Shown here in pieces: positions 1 to 6,332 of a stretch of DNA of 8,386 nucleotides; within the stretch, counting starts at the first letter, position 1, and each line of letters begins with the position of its first letter. The stretch is taken from NCBI GenBank assembly GCA_020849155.1, contig JADLGU010000001.1:1-8386 (forward strand), in the 5' to 3' direction. The notes beneath the pieces were generated by a model that was not told the origin of the DNA, searched no databases, and was given only the letters and a program-made list of their open reading frames with translations. This stretch comes from Rhodocyclaceae bacterium. Lineage in GTDB: Bacteria; Pseudomonadota; Gammaproteobacteria; Burkholderiales; Rhodocyclaceae. The position numbers were made by a program, and so were the translations under genes.

Positions 1-1119
1 AATCATCTTGAACTCGAACAGCCGGCATTCCAGCGCGCCGTTGTAGAGCGGCGTGCGCTTCGAGGCCTTCAGGCCAATCAGCTTGGGCAGCTGGGTGTCG
101 GCCGAAATGAAATAGCAGCGCCAGCCGGCGAAGTGCTTCTTGAGCGCATCCCCCAGCTTGGGATAGAAGGCCGCCAGGCGCTCCTGTTCATCGAGCCGGA
201 CGCCGTAGGGCGGATTCGCCACCATCACGCCCTCGGCCGCCGGCGCCTCCAGCGCGAGCAGGTCGGCGCGCCGCAATTCCACCGACTCGTGCAGGCCGGC
301 GGCGGCCAGGTTCTGGCGTGCGCGTTCCATCTGGTCGGCGCTGATGTCGCTGCCGTAGAGTGGTTGTGGCCCTACGGGCTTGCGCCGCGCCTTGGCTTCG
401 TCGAGCAGGCGCTGCCATAGCGCGGCCTCGAACCCCTCCATCCTGAAGAAGCCGAACTTGCGCGCCAGCCCTGGCGCGATGTCGTGGGACAGCAGCGCCG
501 CCTCGAGCAGGAACGTGCCCGAGCCGCACATCGGATCGAGCAGGGCCATCCCAGGCTGCCACCCGGCCAGCCGCAGGATGCCGGCGGCGAGGTTCTCCTT
601 CAGCGGCGCCTCGACCGAAGCGTATTTGTAGCCGCGCTTGTAGAGCGGCTCGCCGGAGGTGTCGAGGTACAGCGTCGCTTCGCTATCGGTGAGGAAGGCA
701 TGGATGCGCACGTCCGGCTCGGCGGTGTCTACGCTCGGCCGCGCGCCGGTCTCGGCGCGGAAGCGGTCGCAAACCGCGTCCTTGATGCGCAAGGTGATGA
801 AATCCAGGCTCTTCAGCGGGCTGCGGATGGCGGTGACGTAGACGCGCAGGGTCCGGCGCACGGCGAAGCGCCGGTGCCAGGGCACGTCGTGGGCCAGACG
901 GTAGATGTCATCCTCGCGCTTGTATGGAGCCTGGGCGACGCGCCAGAGGATGCGCGTCGCCAGCCGGCTCCACAGGTTGGCGCGGTAGCAGGCTTCCCAA
1001 TTCCCGGCAAAGCCGACTCCGCCAGGGACGGCCTCGATGCGGGTGCCGCCCAGTGCGCCCAGTTCCGCCGCAAGCTGGGCTTCCAGGCCGCGCGGGCAGG
1101 TGGCGAAGAATTGTTCCAT
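1..1119 (-). CDS. THUMP-domain 23S rRNA (guanine-N2) methyltransferase, RlmL-type, partial (3' end off window)
   Basis: A SAM-dependent RNA methyltransferase of the THUMP + UPF0020 class, closest to the N-terminal (G2445 m2G) half of E. coli RlmL. The 373 visible codons start with MEQFFATCPRGLE, resembling the RlmL start, and run open to the left edge without a stop. The THUMP region covers about residues 45-155 (with PSVDTAEPDVRIH near 128-140). The Rossmann methylase follows, with SAM loop LLDPMCGSGT at about 193-202 and catalytic NPPYG at 302-306. The last visible residues (ECRLFEFKMI) match the usual C-terminus of short family members, so few codons are probably missing; whether an RlmK domain is fused cannot be excluded from this window. 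The ATG shares one base with the hemJ stop (TGATG), so translation is probably coupled. Family is certain; the exact target nucleotide is inference. Confidence 0.9.
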   Translation of the reverse strand, partial: MEQFFATCPRGLEAQLAAELGALGGTRIEAVPGGVGFAGNWEACYRANLWSRLATRILWRVAQAPYKREDDIYRLAHDVPWHRRFAVRRTLRVYVTAIRSPLKSLDFITLRIKDAVCDRFRAETGARPSVDTAEPDVRIHAFLTDSEATLYLDTSGEPLYKRGYKYASVEAPLKENLAAGILRLAGWQPGMALLDPMCGSGTFLLEAALLSHDIAPGLARKFGFFRMEGFEAALWQRLLDEAKARRKPVGPQPLYGSDISADQMERARQNLAAAGLHESVELRRADLLALEAPAAEGVMVANPPYGVRLDEQERLAAFYPKLGDALKKHFAGWRCYFISADTQLPKLIGLKASKRTPLYNGALECRLFEFKMI

Positions 1120-1532
1120 CAGAACGGCTTGAAGAGGACCAGCCACACCGCGGCAAACAGGATCAGCACCGGGAACTCGTTGAACCAGCGGAACCAGACG
1201 TGGGTTTTGGTGTTGCGGTCCTGCGCGAAGTCCTTGAGCAACTGGCCGCAATACAGATGGTAGGCGATCAGCACCAGGACCAGCGCGAACTTGGCATGCA
1301 CCCAGTAGCCCCATGGGCCATGGCCCAGCCACAGCCACAGGCCGAACAGCCCGGTCAGGACTGCGCCGGGGGCCATGATGCCGTAGTAGAGCTTGCGCTC
1401 CATGATCTTGAAGCGCTCGCGGCTGGCGGTATCCTCGCTCATCGCATGGTAGACGAACAGCCGCGGCAGATAGAACAGGCCGGCGAACCAGGTCACCATG
1501 AAGACGATATGCAGCCATTTCAGCCACAGCAT
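1119..1532 (-). CDS. hemJ: HemJ-type protoporphyrinogen IX oxidase (UPF0093 / CopD-like membrane protein)
   Basis: A 137-residue inner-membrane protein that in this family oxidises protoporphyrinogen IX to protoporphyrin IX, the penultimate step of heme synthesis, in bacteria lacking HemG or HemY. The family signature is clear: LKWLHIVFMVTWFAGLFYLP near residues 4-23, then RLFVYHA, followed by a polar loop and three more hydrophobic segments (about 51-70, 78-93, 118-135), giving four membrane helices. His8 and His29 lie at positions conserved in the family. The start is ATG at 1532 with an AGGAG Shine-Dalgarno about 8 bases upstream; the frame is open much further upstream, but that stretch lies inside the SDR gene and is not HemJ-like. 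The gene overlaps the SDR end by 13 bases and shares one base with the methyltransferase start. Length is typical of the family. The oxidase role is from family knowledge. Confidence 0.9.
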   Translation of the reverse strand: MLWLKWLHIVFMVTWFAGLFYLPRLFVYHAMSEDTASRERFKIMERKLYYGIMAPGAVLTGLFGLWLWLGHGPWGYWVHAKFALVLVLIAYHLYCGQLLKDFAQDRNTKTHVWFRWFNEFPVLILFAAVWLVLFKPF

Positions 1533-2410
1533 CCGGTTTTCTCCTTTTCCATCGCGTTCAGGGTGCTGGCAACATCGGGAAAGCGCAGCCGTACGCCGAG
1601 CTCGCGCTTGATGCGCCGATTGGACAGACGCCGCGATTCTCCCATGAAGGAGAGCATGGCGGGAGAGAGCTGTCGCTCGACCTCGGCGCGCGGCAGGCGG
1701 GGGGCGCGCGGCAGGCCGCAGCGGTCGGCGAGAAGATCGAAGTACGCGCCCATCTTCAACACCGAATCGTCGCTGGCGTTGTAGGCCCGCCCCGGGCGCC
1801 CGCGCGCAAGCGCGCGGCATGCGATGGCGGCCAGATCGTCGGCGTGGATGTGGTTGGTATGGACGTCCTCGCTCTCGCGCAGCAGGGGAAGGCCTGCGTG
1901 CAGGCGCGCCAGCGGCAGGCGGTCGCCGGCGTAGATGCCCGGCGCGCGCAGGATGGAAACGACCGAGCGGTTCCTGCTTCCGAAGCGACGCAGCTGCTTT
2001 TCCGCATCGGCGCGCCGCTGCGCGCGCGGCGTCTGCGCCCGCAACGGCCGCTCCTCCGCCACCCACGCGCCGGCGCAATCGCCATACACCCCGCTGGTGC
2101 TGATGTACACGAGTCGCTGTGGTAGGATTTTCGCCTGCCCGAAAGTGGCCAGCAGCGCCTGCGTGCGCCGGTCGCGCGCGCCTTTTTCCTGCGGCGGCGC
2201 GAAATGCAGCACCAGGCTGCCGATCCCGGCCAGGCGCTTGAGCGAGGCAGGTCGGTCCAGATCGGCAATGAGCGGTGTGGCGCCAAGCGCGCGCAACTCT
2301 GCGATGCGCGCAGGCGAGCGCACGGCGGCGTAGACGCGGAAATGCTTGACCAGCCAGGGAAGGGCGCGGCGCGCGATGTCGCCGCAGCCGATGATGAGCA
2401 AACGTTGCAC
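1520..2410 (-). CDS. Atypical NAD(P)-binding SDR / NAD-dependent epimerase-dehydratase family protein (YeeZ-like)
   Basis: A 296-residue Rossmann-fold protein of the extended or atypical short-chain dehydrogenase/reductase superfamily, similar in layout to E. coli YeeZ. It starts directly with the first beta strand: RLLIIGCGDIARR gives the nucleotide-binding glycines at about 8-10. Further family marks are LVLHFAPP (67-73), YISTSGVYGD (102-111), LRAPGIYAGDR (154-164) and NHIHADDLA (186-194). The usual catalytic Tyr-X3-Lys is not visible; the region after STSGVYGD carries RRADAEKQL, where Arg takes the Tyr place, so classical dehydrogenase chemistry is doubtful. The start codon is GTG at 2410; no in-frame alternative keeps the nucleotide-binding strand. 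No strong Shine-Dalgarno is present. It heads the SDR-hemJ-methyltransferase operon. Substrate unknown. Confidence 0.85.
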   Translation of the reverse strand: MQRLLIIGCGDIARRALPWLVKHFRVYAAVRSPARIAELRALGATPLIADLDRPASLKRLAGIGSLVLHFAPPQEKGARDRRTQALLATFGQAKILPQRLVYISTSGVYGDCAGAWVAEERPLRAQTPRAQRRADAEKQLRRFGSRNRSVVSILRAPGIYAGDRLPLARLHAGLPLLRESEDVHTNHIHADDLAAIACRALARGRPGRAYNASDDSVLKMGAYFDLLADRCGLPRAPRLPRAEVERQLSPAMLSFMGESRRLSNRRIKRELGVRLRFPDVASTLNAMEKEKTGCCG

Positions 2411-2430
2411 CTGTCTATTCTAACCTTGCC
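2411..2430. promoter_or_regulatory. 20-bp divergent intergenic spacer with near-symmetric -10-like element
   Basis: This whole gap separates the GTG of the SDR gene (minus) from the ATG of the reductase (plus). It contains TATTCTA at 2416-2422. Read on the minus strand, TAGAAT (2422-2417) matches the -10 consensus at five of six positions and would start RNA near 2410, at the GTG. Read on the plus strand, TATTCT matches at four of six and would start RNA near the ATG. I see no convincing -35 box for either direction and no Shine-Dalgarno for either gene. The promoter reading is therefore tentative; the promoters could instead lie inside the opposite genes. Confidence 0.35.
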
Positions 2431-3459
2431 ATGTCCTATCGCATCAAGATCGAGCCTGGCCCGTGGCAATTCGATGTCGAGGCGGGCAATACCCTGTTGC
2501 GTGCCGGCCTGGCTGCCGGCATCGCCTTGCCGCACGGCTGCCGCAACGGCGCCTGCGGCGCCTGCAAGGCACGCGTGGTCTCCGGCCAGGTTGATCCCGG
2601 CTATTTCATGGAAGGAGTGCTGAGCGAACAGGAAATCGCGCGCGGCTACGCGCTGATGTGCTGCGCTCGCCCCTTGTCCGATCTCACCCTCGAATGCCGT
2701 ACCGCTTCGGGTCTGCGCGACCTGCCGGTGCGAACCTTGCCCTGCCGCATTCAGAAAATGGATCTGCTTGCGCCGGACGTGATGCATCTGACGCTCCAGT
2801 TTCCTGCCAGCGAGCGCCTGCAGTTTCTCCCCGGCCAGTACATCGACATCCTGCTCAGGGACGGCCGCCGGCGCAGCTTCTCCATCGCCAACGCGCCGCG
2901 GGAGGACGGTCGGATCGAGCTGCACATCCGGCGCGTCCCGGGCGGACACTTTACGCAGCACGTGTTCGAAACCCTGCGCGAGCGCGACATCCTGCGCATC
3001 GAAGGCCCGCTCGGCACGTTCTGGCTGCGCGAGGAGAGCGGCAGGCCCGTCGTGCTGCTGGCGGGCGGTACCGGATTCGCCCCGCTCAAGGCCATCGTCG
3101 AGGGCGCCCTTCAGAAATCGCCGGTACGGCCGATGACCTTGTTCTGGGGCGCGCGTGACCGGGCCGGGCTCTATCTCCACGAACTCGCCGCCGGCTGGGC
3201 AGCGACGGGCGCACTGGGTCGCTATGTGCCGGTACTGTCCGAGCCGGAGGCGGCGGACGCCTGGAGCGGGCGCACGGGGCTGGTGCACCGTGCCGTGGCG
3301 GCTGATTTTCCCGATCTTTCGGGACATGAGGTCTATGCCTGCGGTGCGCCCGCCATGATCGAGGCTGCACGTCGCGATTTGACCGCGGAATGCAGTTTGC
3401 CGGAAGATGCGTTTTATGCCGATCCATTCAACTTTGCCGCCGACAGCGTGACGCCATGA
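2431..3459 (+). CDS. 2Fe-2S ferredoxin-FAD-NAD(P) oxidoreductase, CDP-6-deoxy-delta-3,4-glucoseen reductase-like
   Basis: A 342-residue soluble electron-transfer protein that passes electrons from NAD(P)H through FAD to a plant-type 2Fe-2S cluster and on to a partner enzyme. The N-terminal ferredoxin domain (1-90) has the ligands Cys37, Cys42 and Cys45 (GCRNGACGACK) and a fourth at Cys77. The FAD domain (about 100-200) has RRSFSIANAP (147-156) and GGHFTQHVF. The NAD domain (about 205-342) has AGGTGFAPLKA (211-221), FWGAR and ACGAP (303-307), ending with the typical aromatic tail DPFNF. This order (ferredoxin first) matches AscD/E3-type reductases and dioxygenase reductases such as those of phenol hydroxylase. 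No dideoxysugar genes or oxygenase lie nearby, so the partner is unknown. The stop overlaps the next start by four bases (ATGA), implying coupled translation. There is no obvious Shine-Dalgarno before the ATG. Confidence 0.88.
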   Translation: MSYRIKIEPGPWQFDVEAGNTLLRAGLAAGIALPHGCRNGACGACKARVVSGQVDPGYFMEGVLSEQEIARGYALMCCARPLSDLTLECRTASGLRDLPVRTLPCRIQKMDLLAPDVMHLTLQFPASERLQFLPGQYIDILLRDGRRRSFSIANAPREDGRIELHIRRVPGGHFTQHVFETLRERDILRIEGPLGTFWLREESGRPVVLLAGGTGFAPLKAIVEGALQKSPVRPMTLFWGARDRAGLYLHELAAGWAATGALGRYVPVLSEPEAADAWSGRTGLVHRAVAADFPDLSGHEVYACGAPAMIEAARRDLTAECSLPEDAFYADPFNFAADSVTP

Positions 3460-4598
3460 GTGCCTTCCTGATCAGCCGCGAGCCGGTGCTCAACCGCGGC
3501 CGCGCCATTACCGCCACGCGCCTCACCGTGCATGCGTCCCCCGGGCCGAATGCCTGCCGCCAGATCGCGCAGGAGCTCAACGGCCTGGGCGATACCTGGC
3601 CGGCCGCGCGGACGGTGTTCCTGGGCATCGGGGGCGTGGCGCCCGATGTCGGCCTGCTCGAGTGGGACGCGCCGCCGAATGCCATGATCGAAATGCCGGC
3701 CGCAGCGCTCGGCCAGCCGGCCACCCAGGAACTGATGCAGGGCCTGCAGCAGAAGGGTGTGTCGATGTGCCTCGACGGCTACGGCGCCGGCATGACATTG
3801 CCGCCGGGTGCGGATTTCCGTTTCATCCTCGCCGACGCCACGGGCGCCGTGAGCGGGGCGCCGGGCCTGCTGCTGGCCAAGGGGCTGCAGGACAACGCGC
3901 AGTTCGATGCCGCCATGCAGAAGGGTTTCGGCGGCGCCTGCGGATGGTTTTTTCTCAAGGGCGTCACGCCGGCGAAAAAACTCTCGCCCAACCAGGCGCA
4001 GACCATCCGGCTGCTCAACCTGGTGCGCGCCAACGCCGACATCAAGGAGATCGAGGCGGCGCTGAAGCAGGACGTCGCGCTTTCGGTGAAGCTGCTGCGC
4101 TACATCAATTCCGCCGGCTTCGGCCTCGCCGTCGAGATCCATTCCTTCCGTCATGCCGTCACCATGCTCGGCTACGACAAGCTGAACAAGTGGCTGTCGC
4201 TGCTGCTGGTCACCTCGAGCAAGGATGCGGCGGCGCCGGCGCTGATGCAGGCCGCCATCGCGCGCGGCCGTTTCATGGAGCTCGCCGGCAAGGGCTATGT
4301 GGACAAGAATGAATTGGACAACCTGTTCATCACCGGCGCCTTCTCGCTGCTCGACATCCTGCTCGGCGTGCTGATGGAAACCGCGCTGGCCGACATGCAC
4401 CTGCCGGACGCCATCAACGAGGCGCTGATCTCCGGCAGCGGCCCCTACGCGCCCTTCCTCGACCTGGCGCGCGCCGGCGAACGGCAGGACGGCGCACGCC
4501 TGGCGGCGCAGGCGGCGGAGCTGCAGCTCTCGCCGCAATCGTTCAACCGCGCGCAATTCGAGGCGCTGGTGTTCGCCGACAGCCTGCAGGTCAGTTAG
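3456..4598 (+). CDS. EAL-HDOD (YuxH-type) signalling protein with degenerate EAL domain
   Basis: A 380-residue cytoplasmic protein with the two-domain layout of YuxH-type proteins: an EAL-like half (about 5-165) and an HDOD half (about 178-330). The HDOD part is typical, with TIRLLNLVRANADIKEIEAAL, LSVKLLRYINSAGFGL (209-224) and SFRHAVTMLGYDKL. The EAL half is degenerate: the opening ISREPVLNRGR resembles the usual start, but the EAL triad is replaced by TRL (21-23) and the metal-binding DDFGTGYS-type motif reads LDGYGAGMT (106-114). Cyclic-di-GMP hydrolysis is therefore unlikely; a binding or scaffold role is inferred. The start is the ATG at 3456 in the ATGA overlap with the reductase stop; a start at 3390 is possible but would lie inside the reductase. 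Its last 8 bases overlap, tail to tail, the end of the NnrS-like gene. Confidence 0.85.
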   Translation: MSAFLISREPVLNRGRAITATRLTVHASPGPNACRQIAQELNGLGDTWPAARTVFLGIGGVAPDVGLLEWDAPPNAMIEMPAAALGQPATQELMQGLQQKGVSMCLDGYGAGMTLPPGADFRFILADATGAVSGAPGLLLAKGLQDNAQFDAAMQKGFGGACGWFFLKGVTPAKKLSPNQAQTIRLLNLVRANADIKEIEAALKQDVALSVKLLRYINSAGFGLAVEIHSFRHAVTMLGYDKLNKWLSLLLVTSSKDAAAPALMQAAIARGRFMELAGKGYVDKNELDNLFITGAFSLLDILLGVLMETALADMHLPDAINEALISGSGPYAPFLDLARAGERQDGARLAAQAAELQLSPQSFNRAQFEALVFADSLQVS

Positions 4599-5655
4599 GC
4601 TTCCTTGCCCGCCCGCGGATCACCGCGGCAATCGTGTTCAGGATGAAGAAAACCAGGGCGGCGGCGTTGAGCAATCCGCCGGCGCTGCGCCATTCGAAGG
4701 AGGCCGTCGCATCGCCCGCCAGCCGCAGCATGAGCGAGAGATGCAGCAACGCCAGCGGGGCGTAGAACAGCGGGTGGTAGGGCACGGCCACGCGCAACAC
4801 GGCCGGGAAGATGATCGGCGCGTGGCCGAACACCATCGAGAAGACGAAGCCCAGCATGATGGCGTGCAATGCCGCGTCGTAGGCCAGGCTGCCGGGCGCC
4901 AAGCCCGCTGCGAGCATGATGGCGCCGCCGATAGCGAGCCAGGCATAGCCCGAGAGCAGGCAGACGGCGATGAAGCGCGTCAGACCCTTGTCCTTCACTG
5001 TGCGCCGCGCAATGTCCTGACGCAGCAGCCAGAGCGCCAGCGCCAGCAGCGCCGCGCCGAAAAGATGCGCCTCGAGCGCCATGCCAAAAGTCAGTCCCGC
5101 CAGGACGGCGACGAACGCGCGCTGCGCAACGGGGGAAGGCGGCAGAAAGCGCGACAGCTCCAGGCGCTCGCCGGCGATGGTCAGCACCAGGAAGCCGGCC
5201 CACCACGGCACCGTTTCGTAGACCGAAAAGCCGCCCAGCCAGAGCAGGTTGCCGGCGAGCCAGCTTGCGGCGCCGGCGGCCAGGGTGAACGTGAACAACG
5301 CGCGTTGGCGCAGAAAGACCGAGGCCGAACCGGCCAGCAGTACCGCGCCGCCGAGAGAGAGAAGCGCCTGCGCGACGGCGACAGGGCCGCCGAGAATCAG
5401 CACCAGGCCGCCGGCGCCGCTCGCCATCGGAGCGAGATAGGCCCAGCCGCGCGCCAGCGCCACGGCGCGCTCCAGGCCGATTACCGTGCCGAAGAAGCCG
5501 CTCACCATGAGCGGACCGTGGAAGGCGGCGACATCGGCCGCCGCCTGCGGCACGGCCCAGCCCAGGCGCAGCAGTCCGGCGCCCACGCCGATGATCAGGC
5601 TGGCGAAGCCCAGCACCAGCAGAGGTACGCGCCAGGGCGGCCGAATGTCTGCCAT
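4591..5655 (-). CDS. NnrS-like polytopic membrane protein
   Basis: A 354-residue inner-membrane protein with about ten or eleven hydrophobic segments and little soluble sequence. Histidines sit in or beside helices: His46 in FHGPLMVSGFFGTVIGLERA, His264 and His278 in LHAIMLGFVFSMVFGHAP, His294 in YHP and His305. The HAIMLG...GHAP stretch resembles the heme/copper-binding NnrS family tied to nitric-oxide stress and denitrification, but the match is partial, so I call it NnrS-like. An AGERLELSRF motif (161-170) carries charged residues between helices. The ATG at 5655 lies 7 bases past the DUF2249 stop; a start at 5712 would add a basic non-hydrophobic leader and overlap the DUF2249 gene. It is the last gene of the operon facing the NsrR-type regulator. 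Metal binding and an NO role are inferred from family and context. Confidence 0.7.
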   Translation of the reverse strand: MADIRPPWRVPLLVLGFASLIIGVGAGLLRLGWAVPQAAADVAAFHGPLMVSGFFGTVIGLERAVALARGWAYLAPMASGAGGLVLILGGPVAVAQALLSLGGAVLLAGSASVFLRQRALFTFTLAAGAASWLAGNLLWLGGFSVYETVPWWAGFLVLTIAGERLELSRFLPPSPVAQRAFVAVLAGLTFGMALEAHLFGAALLALALWLLRQDIARRTVKDKGLTRFIAVCLLSGYAWLAIGGAIMLAAGLAPGSLAYDAALHAIMLGFVFSMVFGHAPIIFPAVLRVAVPYHPLFYAPLALLHLSLMLRLAGDATASFEWRSAGGLLNAAALVFFILNTIAAVIRGRARKPN

Positions 5656-5662
5656 GACGCCG

Positions 5663-5905
5663 TCAGGAAACCTTCGTGATGCGGACTTTCCAGACGTCCG
5701 GCCCCTTTTCAAGGTAGTCCCACTGGAACACCGGGCCGAGCTCGGCCTGGAACTGGTAGTAAAGCGGCTTCGGGTCGTGGTCGTTCACCAGCAGGAAGGC
5801 GTTGCCGGCGGCGAGGTTGTGGAAGGCCTGGAAGATCATGGGATGGCGCTCGCGCGGCACGATGGCGCGGACGTCCACGGTGGCTTCTGCGGTTGCGGTG
5901 GTCAT
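5663..5905 (-). CDS. DUF2249 domain-containing protein
   Basis: An 80-residue soluble protein that is one complete DUF2249 domain. The diagnostic run is DVRAIVPRERHPMIFQAF (11-28), the motif LVNDHDPKPLYYQF (39-52) and the tail WDYLEKGPDVWKVRITK. Conserved His21, His43 and Asp44 could bind a metal or ligand, but this is inference. The domain is found repeatedly beside NO- and Fe-S-related genes (NsrR, NnrS, hemerythrin-like repair proteins); its biochemical function is not established to my knowledge. The start ATG at 5905 has AGGAG about 7 bases upstream. It lies 33 bases after the DUF59 gene and 7 bases before the membrane protein, in the middle of the predicted NsrR-controlled operon. Confidence 0.88.
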   Translation of the reverse strand: MTTATAEATVDVRAIVPRERHPMIFQAFHNLAAGNAFLLVNDHDPKPLYYQFQAELGPVFQWDYLEKGPDVWKVRITKVS

Positions 5906-5938
5906 GGCGTTTCTCCTGTCTGGGTTGGGGTGGCTCGG

Positions 5939-6262
5939 CTACCAGCCGAAGTGTCGCTTGGCGTTTTCGCTCATCCGCTCCGAGCTCCAGGGGGGATCCC
6001 AGACCAGATCGACGACGACGTCGGCGCCCTCCGGCGCGATGTCGCGAATCGCCTCGCGTGCATCCTCGGTGATCATGGAGCCCATGGGACAGGCCGGCGT
6101 CGTCATGGTCATGGCGACGCGCACGCTGCGCGAGCCGATCTCGATGCCGTATATCAGGCCGAGGTCGACCACGTTCATGCCGACTTCCGGGTCGATGACG
6201 CCGCGCAGGGCGGCGCGCACGGCCTCTTCCGTCGGCATGGCCTCAGATGGCGCTGGGCTCAT
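5939..6262 (-). CDS. DUF59 / MIP18-family metal-sulfur cluster assembly protein
   Basis: A 107-residue single-domain protein of the MIP18 (DUF59, FeS_assembly_P) family, whose members (SufT, PaaD, eukaryotic CIA2) help mature or repair iron-sulfur proteins. The family marks are complete: IDPEVGMNVVDLGLIYGI (23-40), TTPACPMG (54-61) with the conserved Cys58, and LVWDPPWSSERMSE (86-99). It is shorter than SufT or PaaD because it lacks their extra domains and matches stand-alone members of about 100 residues. The ATG at 6262 has a strong AAGGAG at 6268-6273 with 5-base spacing. It is the first gene of the minus operon, driven by a promoter overlapping that of the Rrf2 regulator. A role in restoring clusters after NO damage is inferred from the neighbourhood. 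No phenylacetate genes lie nearby, arguing against PaaD. Confidence 0.9.
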   Translation of the reverse strand: MSPAPSEAMPTEEAVRAALRGVIDPEVGMNVVDLGLIYGIEIGSRSVRVAMTMTTPACPMGSMITEDAREAIRDIAPEGADVVVDLVWDPPWSSERMSENAKRHFGW

Positions 6263-6284
6263 GGCTGCTCCTTAAGAAGTACCA

Positions 6285-6296
6285 AAGATACATCTT
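6285..6296. promoter_or_regulatory. Predicted NsrR operator 1 (AAGATACATCTT)
   Basis: A 12-base near-palindrome with one central mismatch. On the minus strand it reads AAGATGTATCTT, whose first nine bases match the NsrR half-site AAGATGYATTT. It covers the predicted transcription start of the DUF59 operon (about 6291) and touches the -35 box of the nsrR promoter, a good place to repress both. The inner GATACATCTT recurs exactly at 6334-6343. Confidence 0.65.
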
Positions 6297-6323
6297 CACT
6301 ATACCGCCTGTTTCCGGGATAAT
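6295..6323 (+). promoter_or_regulatory. Predicted sigma70-type promoter for the nsrR-like gene
   Basis: TTCACT (6295-6300, four of six to consensus) is followed by a 17-base spacer and GATAAT (6318-6323, five of six). The predicted start is near 6330, giving an untranslated leader of about 36 bases with only a weak ribosome site. The -35 overlaps the -10 of the opposing promoter, and the -10 overlaps the opposing -35. Confidence 0.55.
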
Positions 6324-6326
6324 CAA
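6298..6326 (-). promoter_or_regulatory. Predicted sigma70-type promoter for the DUF59-DUF2249-NnrS-like operon
   Basis: On the minus strand TTGATT (6326-6321, four of six) precedes a 17-base spacer and TATAGT (6303-6298, five of six). The predicted start is near 6291, inside operator 1, with a leader of about 29 bases that carries the AAGGAG ribosome site. It occupies almost the same DNA as the plus-strand promoter. Confidence 0.6.
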
Positions 6327-6332
6327 CATCTC

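Noticed and set aside
484..1784. Overlapping plus-strand frames across the methyltransferase and hemJ region
   Set aside because: They are low-complexity Arg/Gln/Gly/Ala products. The minus strand carries SAM-binding, NPPY and HemJ motifs in continuous frames.
1756..3327. Long open frame of 523 codons on the minus strand across the SDR and reductase genes
   Set aside because: It runs antisense to the reductase and out of frame with the SDR, and the protein is rich in Arg, Ala and Pro with no recognisable motif. Such frames are expected in GC-rich DNA.
2431..3459. Dideoxysugar biosynthesis as the pathway of the reductase
   Set aside because: The AscD-like name rests on domain order only. No CDP-sugar dehydratase, epimerase or aminotransferase is nearby, so I did not assign that pathway.
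3414..4556. 380-codon minus-strand frame opposite the EAL-HDOD gene
   Set aside because: No domain is visible, and the plus strand carries a clear HDOD domain in an operon with the reductase.
4741..5679. 312-codon plus-strand frame opposite the NnrS-like gene
   Set aside because: Composition is Gln-, Arg- and Ala-rich and hydrophilic, a typical antisense reflection of a membrane-protein gene. The minus strand encodes well-formed transmembrane segments.
5656..5712. Upstream start for the NnrS-like gene at 5712
   Set aside because: It adds 19 basic residues and overlaps the DUF2249 gene by 50 bases, while ATG 5655 follows the stop by 7 bases and leads straight into the first helix.
5939..6262. 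PaaD of phenylacetate degradation
   Set aside because: The protein has only the DUF59 domain, lacks the extra C-terminal part of PaaD, and no paa genes are present.
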